Assembly: GCA_027483895.1 (NCBI GenBank) | Contig: JAIXTP010000027.1 | Location: forward strand, 1-64,000 | Source of the DNA: Hyphomicrobiales bacterium | GTDB taxonomy: Bacteria; Pseudomonadota; Alphaproteobacteria; Rhizobiales; Beijerinckiaceae | Direction of reading: 5' to 3' | DNA: 64,000 nt | Shown: piece by piece, positions 47,736 to 55,946 of the stretch | How the letters are laid out: every line of letters starts with the position of its first letter | Numbering within the stretch: the stretch's first letter is position 1 | Translations under genes and position numbers: made by a program | Notes under the pieces: model-generated | Databases searched by the model: none | What the model was told of the DNA's origin: nothing | Seen by the model: only the letters and a program-made list of their open reading frames with translations

Positions 47736-50332
47736 AATTCGCCGCTGAGTGGGGCGATCTCGCCCGCCGTTTCGAGCTGACCACCTTCGCCCACACGCGC
47801 GACAATGTCGGCCTTCGGCAGTGGACGTGTTGGGCCGAGGTCTGCGCCGACTTCGGCCATGTCGTCGGCGATAAGGATGGTCCCGCCTTTTCCTGTGCGA
47901 CGTTCGATGGAACGCGGGGCGTCGCCCGCCTGGTCGGTCGCGATCTGGTCGTCATCGACATCGATGCGGCGGACGCGAGCCATCCGCCTCCGGGTTTCGA
48001 AGAGCTCGTAGCGAGGCTATCGAGGGCCGGTATCGCTGCGATTCTTCACACCACTTTCTCGCACACGCCGGAGACGCCGCGCTTCCGGATCATCGCGCTG
48101 CTGTCGAAAACGTTCACGTTTCCCGTCGACGAGAGCCGTGCGGAGGCCCTGTTCATCGACAAGCATTTCTCAAGGATCCTGGCCGACGCGCTCGGCCTGG
48201 CCGATTGGGCCGACGCATCCAAGTTCGGCGCCGAGTCCTTGATGCTGATGCCTCGATGCCCGGAAGAGCGGCTCCGCTATGCGCGGACGGAAGTCATCGA
48301 AGGGTACCCACTGTGCCTCGACACGCTGATCGAGATCGCAGGACAGCGATGGCAGGAGGAAAAGCGGCGACGCGACGAGGCCGCTGCGAGAGCGTTCAAG
48401 GCAGCGGAGACGCGATCCGCTGCTGCGCGGGATGGAGGCTCGCTCATCGCTCGGCTCCGCGATGCAATGCCGAGCCTCGCCGAGGTCCTGCATGCGCAAG
48501 GCTACCGGTATTTCGAGCGAGACCGGCGCTGGCTTCATCCGGCAAGCACGTCCGGAGAGCCGGGCGTCATGACCGCTGTCGGATCCGACGGCGTAGAGCG
48601 GTCATTCAGCCATCATGCAAGCGATCCTCTTTGCGGCAGCCATCCCGTATTCGGCGCGAAGGCGCATGACGTCATCGACCACGTCATCGCATCCGAGTTC
48701 GGGACGAGCGACGCCGCTTGGCAGATCGGCATCAGAGCGCTCGCGCGGCGCTATCTGCCCGACGTCGGACCTTCCGAGACGCCCGTTCCGGATCACGACG
48801 CCGACGGTGAGATCCCGATCATCCGATATGTCCCGGGCGATTTGAGCCGCGTGGTCGAGGAGGCCGAGCACGCGCTGATGAAGGCGGGGATCTTCTTCCG
48901 CCGCGGCGCGGTTCTCGTGCGACCCGAGGTGGAACGGCGACCGAGCTTTCACGGCAACAAGACGGAAATCGCCGTGTTCCGCTGTGCCGACCCGACGATG
49001 GTGGTCGATGCGCTCGCTCGTTGCGCGCATTTCGAAAAACCGGCCCGCTCGAAATCGGGCGACGGCTGGGTTCCGATCGATCCGCCCGAGAAGGTGGCGA
49101 AGAGCATCGTCGTGCGCCAGGACGTCTGGCCGTTTCCGCAGGTCACGGCGATCCTGAGCTCGCCGACGATCAGGCCAGACGGAACGGTCCTCGATACCCC
49201 CGGATACGACGCGGCGACGGGTCTCTATCTGGCAAGCACCCCCGCCATGGCGCCCATCCCGGCCCCGCCCTCGAAGGAAGACGCTCTTGCCGCGCTGGAC
49301 GTCCTTCTCGAACTCCTTGCCGAGTTCCCGTTCGTCAGTGACGAGGGCAAATCCGTCGCGCTCAGCGGCATTCTCTCGGTCGTGTGCAGGCCCGCGTTCC
49401 AGGTCGCGCCGCTTCACTGCATCACCGCCCCGACGCCTGGGAGCGGCAAGAGCTACCTGGTCGACGTCATCGCCGCGATCGGCACCGGCAGCCACGCGCC
49501 GGTGATGTCTTGGAGCGATCAGATGGCGGAGAACGAGAAGCGGCTCGACGGGGCCTTTCTCGACGGCTCGACCCTGATCGCCATCGACAACGTTTCCATC
49601 GATCTCGGCGGCGACAAGCTGTGCATGGCGGTCGAACGACCGCGCGTTCGCGTCAGGCGGCTCGGTGTCTCCGACGCATTCGAGATCGAAAACCGGACCG
49701 TGATTTTCGCGACCGGGAACAACCTGACGCTGAGCGGCGACATCACGCGCCGTTCACTCATCGCCAATCTCGACCCGGGGCAGGAGCGACCCGAGCTGCG
49801 GCAGTTCGCAGCCAAGCCGACCGACGCCGTGTTCGCGGATCGGGGTCGCTATGTCCGCGCGGCGCTGACCATCGTCTCGGCCTACATCTCCGCCGGTCGG
49901 CCGGACAAGCTCCCGCCGCTCGCCTCGTTCGAAGGCTGGTCGGACACCGTCCGTTCGGCGCTCGTCTGGTTGGGCTGCGCTGACCCGGTCGCAACCATGT
50001 TGAGAGCGATCGGCGACGATCCGGTCCATGCGGCCCGCGTGGAGTTGATCCTGGCTCTCGTCGAAGCTGCAGGAACGGCCGAGTTCAGCACTGCCGACCT
50101 GCTAGCCGGGTTCCAACGCACCGGACCGGTAAACATCTCGCCGCTCGCTGTGAGCTTTTCACAGGATCTCCGCCTTCGCGCAGCCATCCAAGAGGTCGCC
50201 GGAGCCAAAGGCGATATCAATCGTGACGCGCTCACCACGTGGTTCCGGGACAATCAGGATCGGATCGTAGCGGGCTATCGTGTCGTAAAGGGAAAGGGTC
50301 GTCCGACCAAATGGCGCGTGGTTCGGGCATGA
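47732..50332 (+). CDS. Primase/ATPase of phage-satellite type
   Basis: An 866-residue replication-type protein. The N-terminal domain (residues 1-220) has the hydrophobic-DxD motif DLVVIDIDAAD and TTFSHTPETPRFRII, typical of archaeo-eukaryotic primases in phages and satellites. A middle region contains possible zinc-free helical linkers. A C-terminal ATPase domain (from about residue 530) carries Walker A TPGSGKSYLVD and downstream IDNVSIDL and TRRSLIANLDPG, which may hold sensor/Arg-finger residues. Probably it primes and unwinds the element's origin. ATG 47732 overlaps the AlpA stop and has a GGGAGGG site; longer starts are unlikely. Confidence 0.8.
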   Translation: MKFAAEWGDLARRFELTTFAHTRDNVGLRQWTCWAEVCADFGHVVGDKDGPAFSCATFDGTRGVARLVGRDLVVIDIDAADASHPPPGFEELVARLSRAGIAAILHTTFSHTPETPRFRIIALLSKTFTFPVDESRAEALFIDKHFSRILADALGLADWADASKFGAESLMLMPRCPEERLRYARTEVIEGYPLCLDTLIEIAGQRWQEEKRRRDEAAARAFKAAETRSAAARDGGSLIARLRDAMPSLAEVLHAQGYRYFERDRRWLHPASTSGEPGVMTAVGSDGVERSFSHHASDPLCGSHPVFGAKAHDVIDHVIASEFGTSDAAWQIGIRALARRYLPDVGPSETPVPDHDADGEIPIIRYVPGDLSRVVEEAEHALMKAGIFFRRGAVLVRPEVERRPSFHGNKTEIAVFRCADPTMVVDALARCAHFEKPARSKSGDGWVPIDPPEKVAKSIVVRQDVWPFPQVTAILSSPTIRPDGTVLDTPGYDAATGLYLASTPAMAPIPAPPSKEDALAALDVLLELLAEFPFVSDEGKSVALSGILSVVCRPAFQVAPLHCITAPTPGSGKSYLVDVIAAIGTGSHAPVMSWSDQMAENEKRLDGAFLDGSTLIAIDNVSIDLGGDKLCMAVERPRVRVRRLGVSDAFEIENRTVIFATGNNLTLSGDITRRSLIANLDPGQERPELRQFAAKPTDAVFADRGRYVRAALTIVSAYISAGRPDKLPPLASFEGWSDTVRSALVWLGCADPVATMLRAIGDDPVHAARVELILALVEAAGTAEFSTADLLAGFQRTGPVNISPLAVSFSQDLRLRAAIQEVAGAKGDINRDALTTWFRDNQDRIVAGYRVVKGKGRPTKWRVVRA

Positions 50333-50490
50333 GCCCGACTGCAGCCTTGCGACCCTTGCGACCGTTTTTTCGTCCATTCGCGAAAAACGAAAACGATGAA
50401 GAAAACGAATATCGAGAAGCGACCGAAAAAGGCCTGCAAGGGTCGCAAGGCCTGCATCCAGAGAACAGCGTTCGAACAGCGGAGTTGCGG

Positions 50491-50874
50491 ATGAGCGAAA
50501 CGAGCTTGAAGCCCTCTGGCCCGGAGATCGGCCGTAGAGCGCCGGTCGGGCGGCCGTTCGAGAAGGGACGGTCGGGCAATCCCGGTGGACGGCCGCGCGT
50601 GATCGGGGAGCTGCGTGACCTCTGCCGCGCGCAAACGGACAAAGCGATCGGCGCGCTGCTCGCGATCATCAACAATGAAGACGCGCCGCCCAGTTCACGC
50701 GTGGCCGCCGCCCAAGAGATCCTGAACCGGGGCTGGGGTCGGCCGACCGTGACCGTAGAGGCGAACGTCGCGGTTCAGGCAACCCACCTGCTGCATCTAG
50801 AAGCGCTGAAGCGGATCAACGAGCGGGCGCGCGAGACGATCGAGCACGACGCGGTAGAGGGAGCTGACCGCTGA
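50491..50874 (+). CDS. DUF5681 domain-containing protein
   Basis: A 127-residue protein opening with the DUF5681 signature GRPFEKGRSGNPGGRPR (residues 20-36), a short Gly/Arg/Pro motif common in phage-associated proteins often placed near terminase genes. The rest is helical (VAAAQEILNRGWGRPTVTV) with an Arg/Glu-rich end. ATG 50491 has GGAG 7 bases upstream. It follows the primase by 158 bases. No terminase large subunit is present, so any packaging role would depend on a helper phage. Confidence 0.8.
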   Translation: MSETSLKPSGPEIGRRAPVGRPFEKGRSGNPGGRPRVIGELRDLCRAQTDKAIGALLAIINNEDAPPSSRVAAAQEILNRGWGRPTVTVEANVAVQATHLLHLEALKRINERARETIEHDAVEGADR

Positions 50875-50881
50875 CGATCGC

Positions 50882-51478
50882 TCAGACGGTGGGCTGGATC
50901 GACTCGACTTCCATCACGATCTCGATCGCTTGGCCGAGTTCGATGAGCCGCGCCTGAAGAAGGCTGGCCGAGAGATCGTCGACGACCTGCACCCAGACGT
51001 CGCTACTGCCCGGATGATTGTCACCTTCATGAAACTCGAGGCTACCGATCATTCCTTGACTGCGGAGGGTTGATCCGACCCCGAGCCGCCGAAGAAGTCC
51101 GTGGGCACGCGCCTCCGGGCTCCAAGTCGTCGCGTAAGCCATGGGCCAACACCGGTCGTCGATCGGTTGATCAAGGTCTTCAGGATCGAAAGATCTTTCG
51201 GCGAAGATCCGCTCGAGAGCAGCCGGATCTTGGATGGCGATGCCTTCAGCCTCCCATAGCTGCCTCCAGGTCGGGCGAGGGCCTCGGCCATTGTCCTCGG
51301 GACCGTAGGTGATCACGCCGCCTGTGTAGACGTGCAGTCTTATTGACGGGCTCCGCACCGGGAGAAGCAATGGTCTGCCCCTGTCCGCGATGCGATCAGT
51401 GAGGGCGTCGGCATCGGTCATGCCGAAGGCTGAAACGAGAGCGGCAAGGAAAGAGCGGCGATCGATCGGCATTTGCAT
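50882..51478 (-). CDS. Hypothetical protein with RR-type signal-like start
   Basis: A 198-residue protein. The start MQMPIDRRSFLAALVSAF contains an RRSFLAAL-like twin-arginine stretch, which suggests but does not prove Tat export. The remainder is soluble and mixed alpha/beta, with a WSPEARAHGLLRRLGVGSTL segment and an acidic end (EIVMEVESI). ATG 51478 or 51472 may be used. It faces the DUF5681 gene on the opposite strand, 7 bases away. No family recognised; accessory cargo of the island. Confidence 0.55.
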   Translation of the reverse strand: MQMPIDRRSFLAALVSAFGMTDADALTDRIADRGRPLLLPVRSPSIRLHVYTGGVITYGPEDNGRGPRPTWRQLWEAEGIAIQDPAALERIFAERSFDPEDLDQPIDDRCWPMAYATTWSPEARAHGLLRRLGVGSTLRSQGMIGSLEFHEGDNHPGSSDVWVQVVDDLSASLLQARLIELGQAIEIVMEVESIQPTV

Positions 51479-51628
51479 GTCCGTGCTGGCACTGCAACGC
51501 ACTCAAGGCACTCGGGGTACTCTCCGGAATTGCCCCGACGGCTTTGGAATTTGCGGTTAGGAGCGTGTCGCCAACTTCAGAAGATCGTCCTGCTGTCGAC
51601 GGCGGTTCAGCCTACGGGCTGTTTACAT

Positions 51629-51847
51629 TCACGTTCCTGACCGCCTCGCCTTACTTGCTGAATAACGCGCAATCGGAGGGCGACTGAGGACGGCGTTGAA
51701 CTCAGCCGCGATCTCTTTCGGGGGGCGTGCCCAGCCGAACCGCTTATATTCTCCGATCGCGATCTGCCCGTCGTCGCGGACGAACTGGACGCGGACGTAC
51801 TCGCCGTTCTTTTCGATGTCGAGAACGCGGTTTTTCGAGCGCGGCAT
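51629..51847 (-). CDS. Small basic hypothetical protein
   Basis: A 72-residue soluble protein with a good AAGGAGA site before ATG 51847. The sequence is beta-rich (VLDIEKNGEYVRVQFVRDDGQIAIGEYKRF), like a small OB/SH3-type fold, with a basic tail. No family is recognised. It is accessory cargo, 150 bases from the neighbouring gene. Confidence 0.6.
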   Translation of the reverse strand: MPRSKNRVLDIEKNGEYVRVQFVRDDGQIAIGEYKRFGWARPPKEIAAEFNAVLSRPPIARYSASKARRSGT

Positions 51848-52319
51848 ATTTGGTCTCCTTGAGTTTTCTACTCGCCTCGTTGCCGCATACGCACCCGCGC
51901 ATGAGGCAAGCTTGTTGCGGCACTGTCGTCAACGAAGGGGGATCAGCATTTTCATCCTCCGAACAGGAGGATGCGGCCCGAATGTTTGCCTTCGCGGCCG
52001 CATCCTGCGTGAGCAGAAGCCACCGTGTCCGGGCAGGATCGGTTGGCGACGAGCAGCGCCCGTCTCTTGATGCAAATTCGAGAAGACCATTCCGCGGGCG
52101 GAACGTCAATCTTCTCTTTCGATGGCAGCGCATCGTTGTTCGGCGGAGTGGTACTCCTCCGACGAAATTGCGTAAGCCTTTGAAGAATAGCCGTTAAAGA
52201 TTTCAATCAATTCTGCTTCCCTATGCGTTTACATATTCCGTCGTTTGCCCCCCCCCCCGGGGGCGGGGAGAGGCTCGCTGGGGCGCAATTGATTGACGCG
52301 TCTTCCCGGTCGCCGGATT
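51848..52319. other. Gene-poor stretch with C11 homopolymer
   Basis: 472 bases. Two overlapping frames of about 84-156 codons exist on opposite strands, but their compositions (Arg/Cys/Pro-rich, no clear site) are unconvincing. A TTG-started 84-codon frame (52206 minus, MKSLTAILQRL) is the least bad. The stretch contains a run of eleven C followed by five G at 52248-52263, and a copy of the TTCCCTATGC motif (52218-52227) related to the island-end repeats. Confidence 0.4.
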
Positions 52320-54401
52320 TCAAATCCCAAGATCCGCCAAAAACTCGGAACCCGGAGCGACCGCCGTCACCATGAGTTCGTCTCGTGCCCTCGTGCACGC
52401 AACGTACAGAAGGTGTCTCTCGGTGGCGAAGACTTCGTCGAGATCCGACTCGTCGGAAACGCTCTCCATCCGCTCGATCGAAGGGACTACGTCCTCATCG
52501 CATGCGATTACGGCGACGGCACGAAACTCGAGCCCTTTCGCCAGATGCATCGTCGTGATCGAGATGTGTCCGTCGGATATTTCGACTTTCTCGCTCAGTT
52601 CCGAGGCCTTGGCCCCGGCAGCCTTCACGGCGTCACGGGCGCGTTTCAACTGCGCCTCCGTTCGGACGACGACGCCGATTTCCTCCGGTTTCATGCCTTG
52701 CGCGAGACGGTCGGCGATCCAACCGCCGACGGCTTCCGCCTCGGCTTTCGGATCCGGGAACAATCGCAGCGTCGGTTCGGGGCCATCGAAGACCGAGACG
52801 GTTCCCTTTCGGCTCTCGCTGTTGCCGTCCACATCGGCAACGTCGCTCGGCAAGAGCCTGTCGGCCTTCATCCGGATCTGTTGCGAGGTTCGGTAGTTTA
52901 CCTTCAGGGTAAAGGATCGTCCGCGTACATCCACGCCGACGGCCTTCCATGAAAACGGCTGTTGGAAGATCCGCTGCCCGATATCGCCGGCGAAGAAGAG
53001 TCCGTCCGGCCGTCCGGCGCCGAGTGCAGCGAGAAATCTGAGTTCAGCGACGCCGATATCCTGCGCCTCGTCGATGACCGCGAAATCGAAGGGTCTTGCC
53101 TCCGTTTCAGACAGGCCCGATGCCAGACGCAAGAACACCTGCGACCAGGTCGTGACGTTTCTCTCGTCCAACCCTGCGCGAACACGCTCGAAGATGGTCC
53201 AGAGCAATTCCCGCTGCTTGCCGCCGATCCTGGTTTTCCGGCCGAGGCGCGGAACGTTCAGATAGCTGTCTCTGTCTTGGATCCCCCAAGCATCCACGAC
53301 GTCGCGCCACTCATCCATGAGAAAAGCGGGAGAGAATTTCGCTTGTTCTGCCGCTGCAGCGTTCTTGAGCAGCGAGGCGACGAGCGTGCCGGGCGCGATG
53401 TTCGGAGCCCCGAAGCGTCGGGCGTACAGATCGTATCCGACACCCGTAATCGGATGCACCGTGATACGGCTTCCGGTGTCGGGTTCGGGGCGTACCAGTG
53501 TTTCCAATCGCCGGCGCAGAGCGTTGGCAAGAGGTTTGGAGAACGTCGCAAGCAGGACCTTTGCGCCCGGGTTCCGCCGAGCGAGTGCGACCGCCCGATG
53601 GAGGGCGACGACGGTTTTCCCGGTCCCGGCCGAGCCGGACACGCGTGCGGGACCACCATACTGTCGCGAGACGAGGCGGCGTTGATCCGGATGAAGGAAA
53701 ACCGCCCAACTTTCCCAAGGGGACTCCAGCGCGCGCTCGAGATCCTCGCGGCCGGATACGATCAGGAAGCGTCGCTGGGCATCCGGATGTTGGAAGGGGT
53801 CGGCGACCGGCGGCACCGGTTCAGGCTTGTCAGGACGCTCGCCCACGGCGAGACGGAGCAAGGCTTCCTGCGCTTCCGCCGGAAGGTGCGGCAGAAGCTC
53901 GAGCAGCCTGTCCTCGTCGGCATTGCGGACGTCTTCCACCCAGTCGGCGGGCACTCCGAACCCGAGGAGTTCGGTCTTGCGCAAATGCTCGAACGGGACC
54001 GGCTTCTTGACCGAGGGCGCCGCCGCTCCGACCGGAACGGCGACAGGCGCCATCACGGGAATTTCGATTACCTTCTCCCGGATTTCCACGATCTGCATCG
54101 CGCCGGTGGTTTGATGCCGCTCGATGCGACGGCGCTCCGCCCAAGCGTAAGCTTTGTCGTGATGATCGACGTAGCAGAACAGCACGCTGCCGTCGGTCTT
54201 GTGCAGAATGATGCGGAGATCGGAATTGACCCGCGCCGACCAGAAATTCTGGTCCCGCGCCCGATCCAGTCGGTGCATCTGCAACCCCGGCGCCGCCGGG
54301 TTCGTCTGCAGGTCGTACGTCGCCTCCTTGGCGGCCTTCTGCTCGGGACCGCTCAATCGGGCGAGGCTCGCGGTGTACGTGTCCGCGAGAATGATGTTCA
54401 T
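52320..54401 (-). CDS. UvrD/Rep-type helicase with N-terminal RelE/ParE-like domain
   Basis: A 693-residue superfamily 1 helicase. Residues 1-95 (LADTYTASLARLSGPEQKAA... VNSDLRIILHKTDGSVLFCYVDHHDKAYAWAERR) resemble the RelE/ParE toxin fold, as in some UvrD-like helicases that carry a fused mRNA-interferase-like module. A linker (about 100-235) follows. The helicase core starts with the Q motif HPDQRRLVSRQYGGPA, Walker A VSGSAGTGKTV (254-264) and motif II VIDEAQDIGV, then NYRTSQQIR, TTMHLAKGLEF and LLYVACTRARDELMV. The nuclease domain of AddA-like proteins is absent. Its ATG overlaps the stop of the upstream gene (ATGA), so it is the last gene of the cassette. Likely defence-linked DNA unwinding, inferred from context. 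Confidence 0.88.
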   Translation of the reverse strand: MNIILADTYTASLARLSGPEQKAAKEATYDLQTNPAAPGLQMHRLDRARDQNFWSARVNSDLRIILHKTDGSVLFCYVDHHDKAYAWAERRRIERHQTTGAMQIVEIREKVIEIPVMAPVAVPVGAAAPSVKKPVPFEHLRKTELLGFGVPADWVEDVRNADEDRLLELLPHLPAEAQEALLRLAVGERPDKPEPVPPVADPFQHPDAQRRFLIVSGREDLERALESPWESWAVFLHPDQRRLVSRQYGGPARVSGSAGTGKTVVALHRAVALARRNPGAKVLLATFSKPLANALRRRLETLVRPEPDTGSRITVHPITGVGYDLYARRFGAPNIAPGTLVASLLKNAAAAEQAKFSPAFLMDEWRDVVDAWGIQDRDSYLNVPRLGRKTRIGGKQRELLWTIFERVRAGLDERNVTTWSQVFLRLASGLSETEARPFDFAVIDEAQDIGVAELRFLAALGAGRPDGLFFAGDIGQRIFQQPFSWKAVGVDVRGRSFTLKVNYRTSQQIRMKADRLLPSDVADVDGNSESRKGTVSVFDGPEPTLRLFPDPKAEAEAVGGWIADRLAQGMKPEEIGVVVRTEAQLKRARDAVKAAGAKASELSEKVEISDGHISITTMHLAKGLEFRAVAVIACDEDVVPSIERMESVSDESDLDEVFATERHLLYVACTRARDELMVTAVAPGSEFLADLGI

Positions 54402-55150
54402 GCCCTGCTCCTGATCACTCGTCCGAGTTTTGAGAGTTTCGCGGCGATGTCCTCCATCGCGGCGTAAGACGTCGTAGGCTCGTCATGCGCAGGCCCGCCG
54501 GGGGAGACTGCGGCAATGCCGCGTTCGACGATTTCGATCAGGAAGGCGGCTGATCGCACCGTCCATGGCGTCCCTCGCGCTGTCGGTAGGCCCTCGCTGT
54601 TGAGCTTTGCAGCCAGCGTCTTCGGCGAACAGGTTCCGCGTTCGATCTGCCGTCGTACCAGAGGGGCCAGCCGATTTATGAAGGTTCTTTCGTCGATTTT
54701 ATCCGAGCGAAAATAGCTCGCCTCTGAAGGCCGCATTTCCTCCAGTGGCGCAGGCGCGTCGTTTCGAAACCGCTTTTCGGTCTGGGTCATCGCGGCCTCG
54801 GTCGGACGCGCGTCGTGCTTGATGAGCCGAGGCTTTTCGGATGGTCCAGTATCTCCGAACATCCTACCGAGAAGGAAATAGGCAAGCCGAGGCGTCCACG
54901 GACAGCCGCAGGCGGTCGTGATTTCGAACTTGTTCAGAAGGCGGCTGACGTCTCGAGGTTTTCGAAAACCGTTCTTCGCGAATTCCCTCACGACCGGGCG
55001 CAGTCGACTGACCAAGCCGGGCGAGAAATGCAGCCACTCCGCTTTCGTCAGAGTGATGTTGTAACCGGCGTAGAACTCCTCTTTCGACATCGGTCTGCGC
55101 TCGCGCACATATGCGCCGCGCTGCATGGATTGTGCTCGACCCTTGTACAT
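54398..55150 (-). CDS. Protein with duplicated recombinase-like segment
   Basis: A 250-residue protein of unknown function. Residues 49-95 (RLRPVVREFAKNG...CPWTPRLAYFLL) and 160-206 (RLAPLVRRQIERG...TPWTVRSAAFLI) are related to each other, and resemble the recombinase-domain motif (LNxxGIPTxRGxxWT) of large serine recombinases, without any catalytic resolvase domain. It may be a tandem DNA-binding adaptor. The last codons overlap the helicase ATG, implying co-translation. The start may be 55150 or an internal ATG (55090, MSKEEFY); 55150 is listed as the longest. Confidence 0.65.
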   Translation of the reverse strand: MYKGRAQSMQRGAYVRERRPMSKEEFYAGYNITLTKAEWLHFSPGLVSRLRPVVREFAKNGFRKPRDVSRLLNKFEITTACGCPWTPRLAYFLLGRMFGDTGPSEKPRLIKHDARPTEAAMTQTEKRFRNDAPAPLEEMRPSEASYFRSDKIDERTFINRLAPLVRRQIERGTCSPKTLAAKLNSEGLPTARGTPWTVRSAAFLIEIVERGIAAVSPGGPAHDEPTTSYAAMEDIAAKLSKLGRVIRSRA

Positions 55151-55175
55151 GGCTCGGGCCTTTCACCGTCGAATG

Positions 55176-55472
55176 TCAGCGGCCGGCCTGCGGCTTGCCG
55201 CCGCCGGGCCCGCGATCGGAAGCTTTGCGCTTTTCAACTTTTCCGGCCGCACCGCCGGGGATCAGCTTTCGTTCGGGCCTGAACCCCGCCCCGACGGTCT
55301 TCGGAATGAGGGGGACATGCTTTTTCTTGGGTATTTTGGGACCTCGGCCGTCTGCCCGCATTTCAGAAAGGCTCTTCGGCTCCGGCAGGTCGTCACCCGC
55401 ATTTTCCGCCCCGCGCTGCTCGATCAGCCTCGATTTGCGTGCTCTGTCCCAGTCGAAGTTCCTGCGCATCAT
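55176..55472 (-). CDS. Small basic hypothetical protein
   Basis: A 98-residue, highly basic protein (MMRRNFDWDRARKSRLIEQR, then an acidic patch, then KIPKKKHVPLIPKTVG and a Gly/Lys tail). No signal peptide or membrane segment. A GAGGG site lies upstream. It is 25 bases from the downstream gene and 31 from the upstream one, so it is part of the cassette. The low-complexity, disordered character suggests nucleic-acid binding. Function unknown. Confidence 0.6.
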   Translation of the reverse strand: MMRRNFDWDRARKSRLIEQRGAENAGDDLPEPKSLSEMRADGRGPKIPKKKHVPLIPKTVGAGFRPERKLIPGGAAGKVEKRKASDRGPGGGKPQAGR

Positions 55473-55503
55473 GCACCCTCATGTTGTCCTTCGAGCCGCT
55501 CCC

Positions 55504-55941
55504 TTACGTCTTCGGTGCGCCGCTCTTCTTCGGCGCCCTCGGGGGTATCGCGCCCCGTTCGACCACGAAGCTTCCGGTCCTGTCGGATTTTCCGCCGAAG
55601 AAAACGCCGGGCATGATCGATCCTTTGGAGCTTTTCTTCGGACTCGTCGCCTGAGGCTCGGGCGAGAAGGTCACGCGCGCGGGCTTCTTGCGTTTCTTCT
55701 TCCGCGGCGATTTGGACGATGTCGCCGATTTCGACGCCGCCGCGACGGCGGTGCAGGCCGATCCTTCAGGCGACTTCGGCCGTTTCGTCTTCCTGATGGA
55801 TTTGGACGAGACGAATGTTTTCGCGGCTTCGCCGGTGGCGAACACGTAATGGTTCGGCAAGGCGGCATCGTTCGTCTCCTGCCGACGCCTGCTGCCGACC
55901 GGCCAGTTCGCTCCTCGGAAGATGAACGGCGCGCGACCCAT
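55504..55941 (-). CDS. Lys/Ser-rich hypothetical protein following Mod
   Basis: A 145-residue protein with a globular-looking N-terminus (MGRAPFIFRGANWPVGSRRR, FATGEAAKTFVSSKSI) and a long Lys/Ser/Pro-rich tail (SPRKKKRKKPARVTF; QATSPKKSSKGS). It starts 5 bases after the Mod stop, so coupling to Mod is likely. Possible DNA-binding partner of the methyltransferase; no family is recognised. The frame upstream of ATG 55941 lies inside mod and is rejected. Confidence 0.6.
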   Translation of the reverse strand: MGRAPFIFRGANWPVGSRRRQETNDAALPNHYVFATGEAAKTFVSSKSIRKTKRPKSPEGSACTAVAAASKSATSSKSPRKKKRKKPARVTFSPEPQATSPKKSSKGSIMPGVFFGGKSDRTGSFVVERGAIPPRAPKKSGAPKT

Positions 55942-55946
55942 CCCGC

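Noticed and set aside
51727-52206. Several overlapping frames of 70-156 codons
   Set aside because: All are Arg/Cys/Pro-rich with weak starts; none stands out and they overlap on both strands.
52962-54467. 501-codon plus-strand frame opposite the helicase
   Set aside because: Antisense of a helicase with all motifs intact; no motif in the plus translation.
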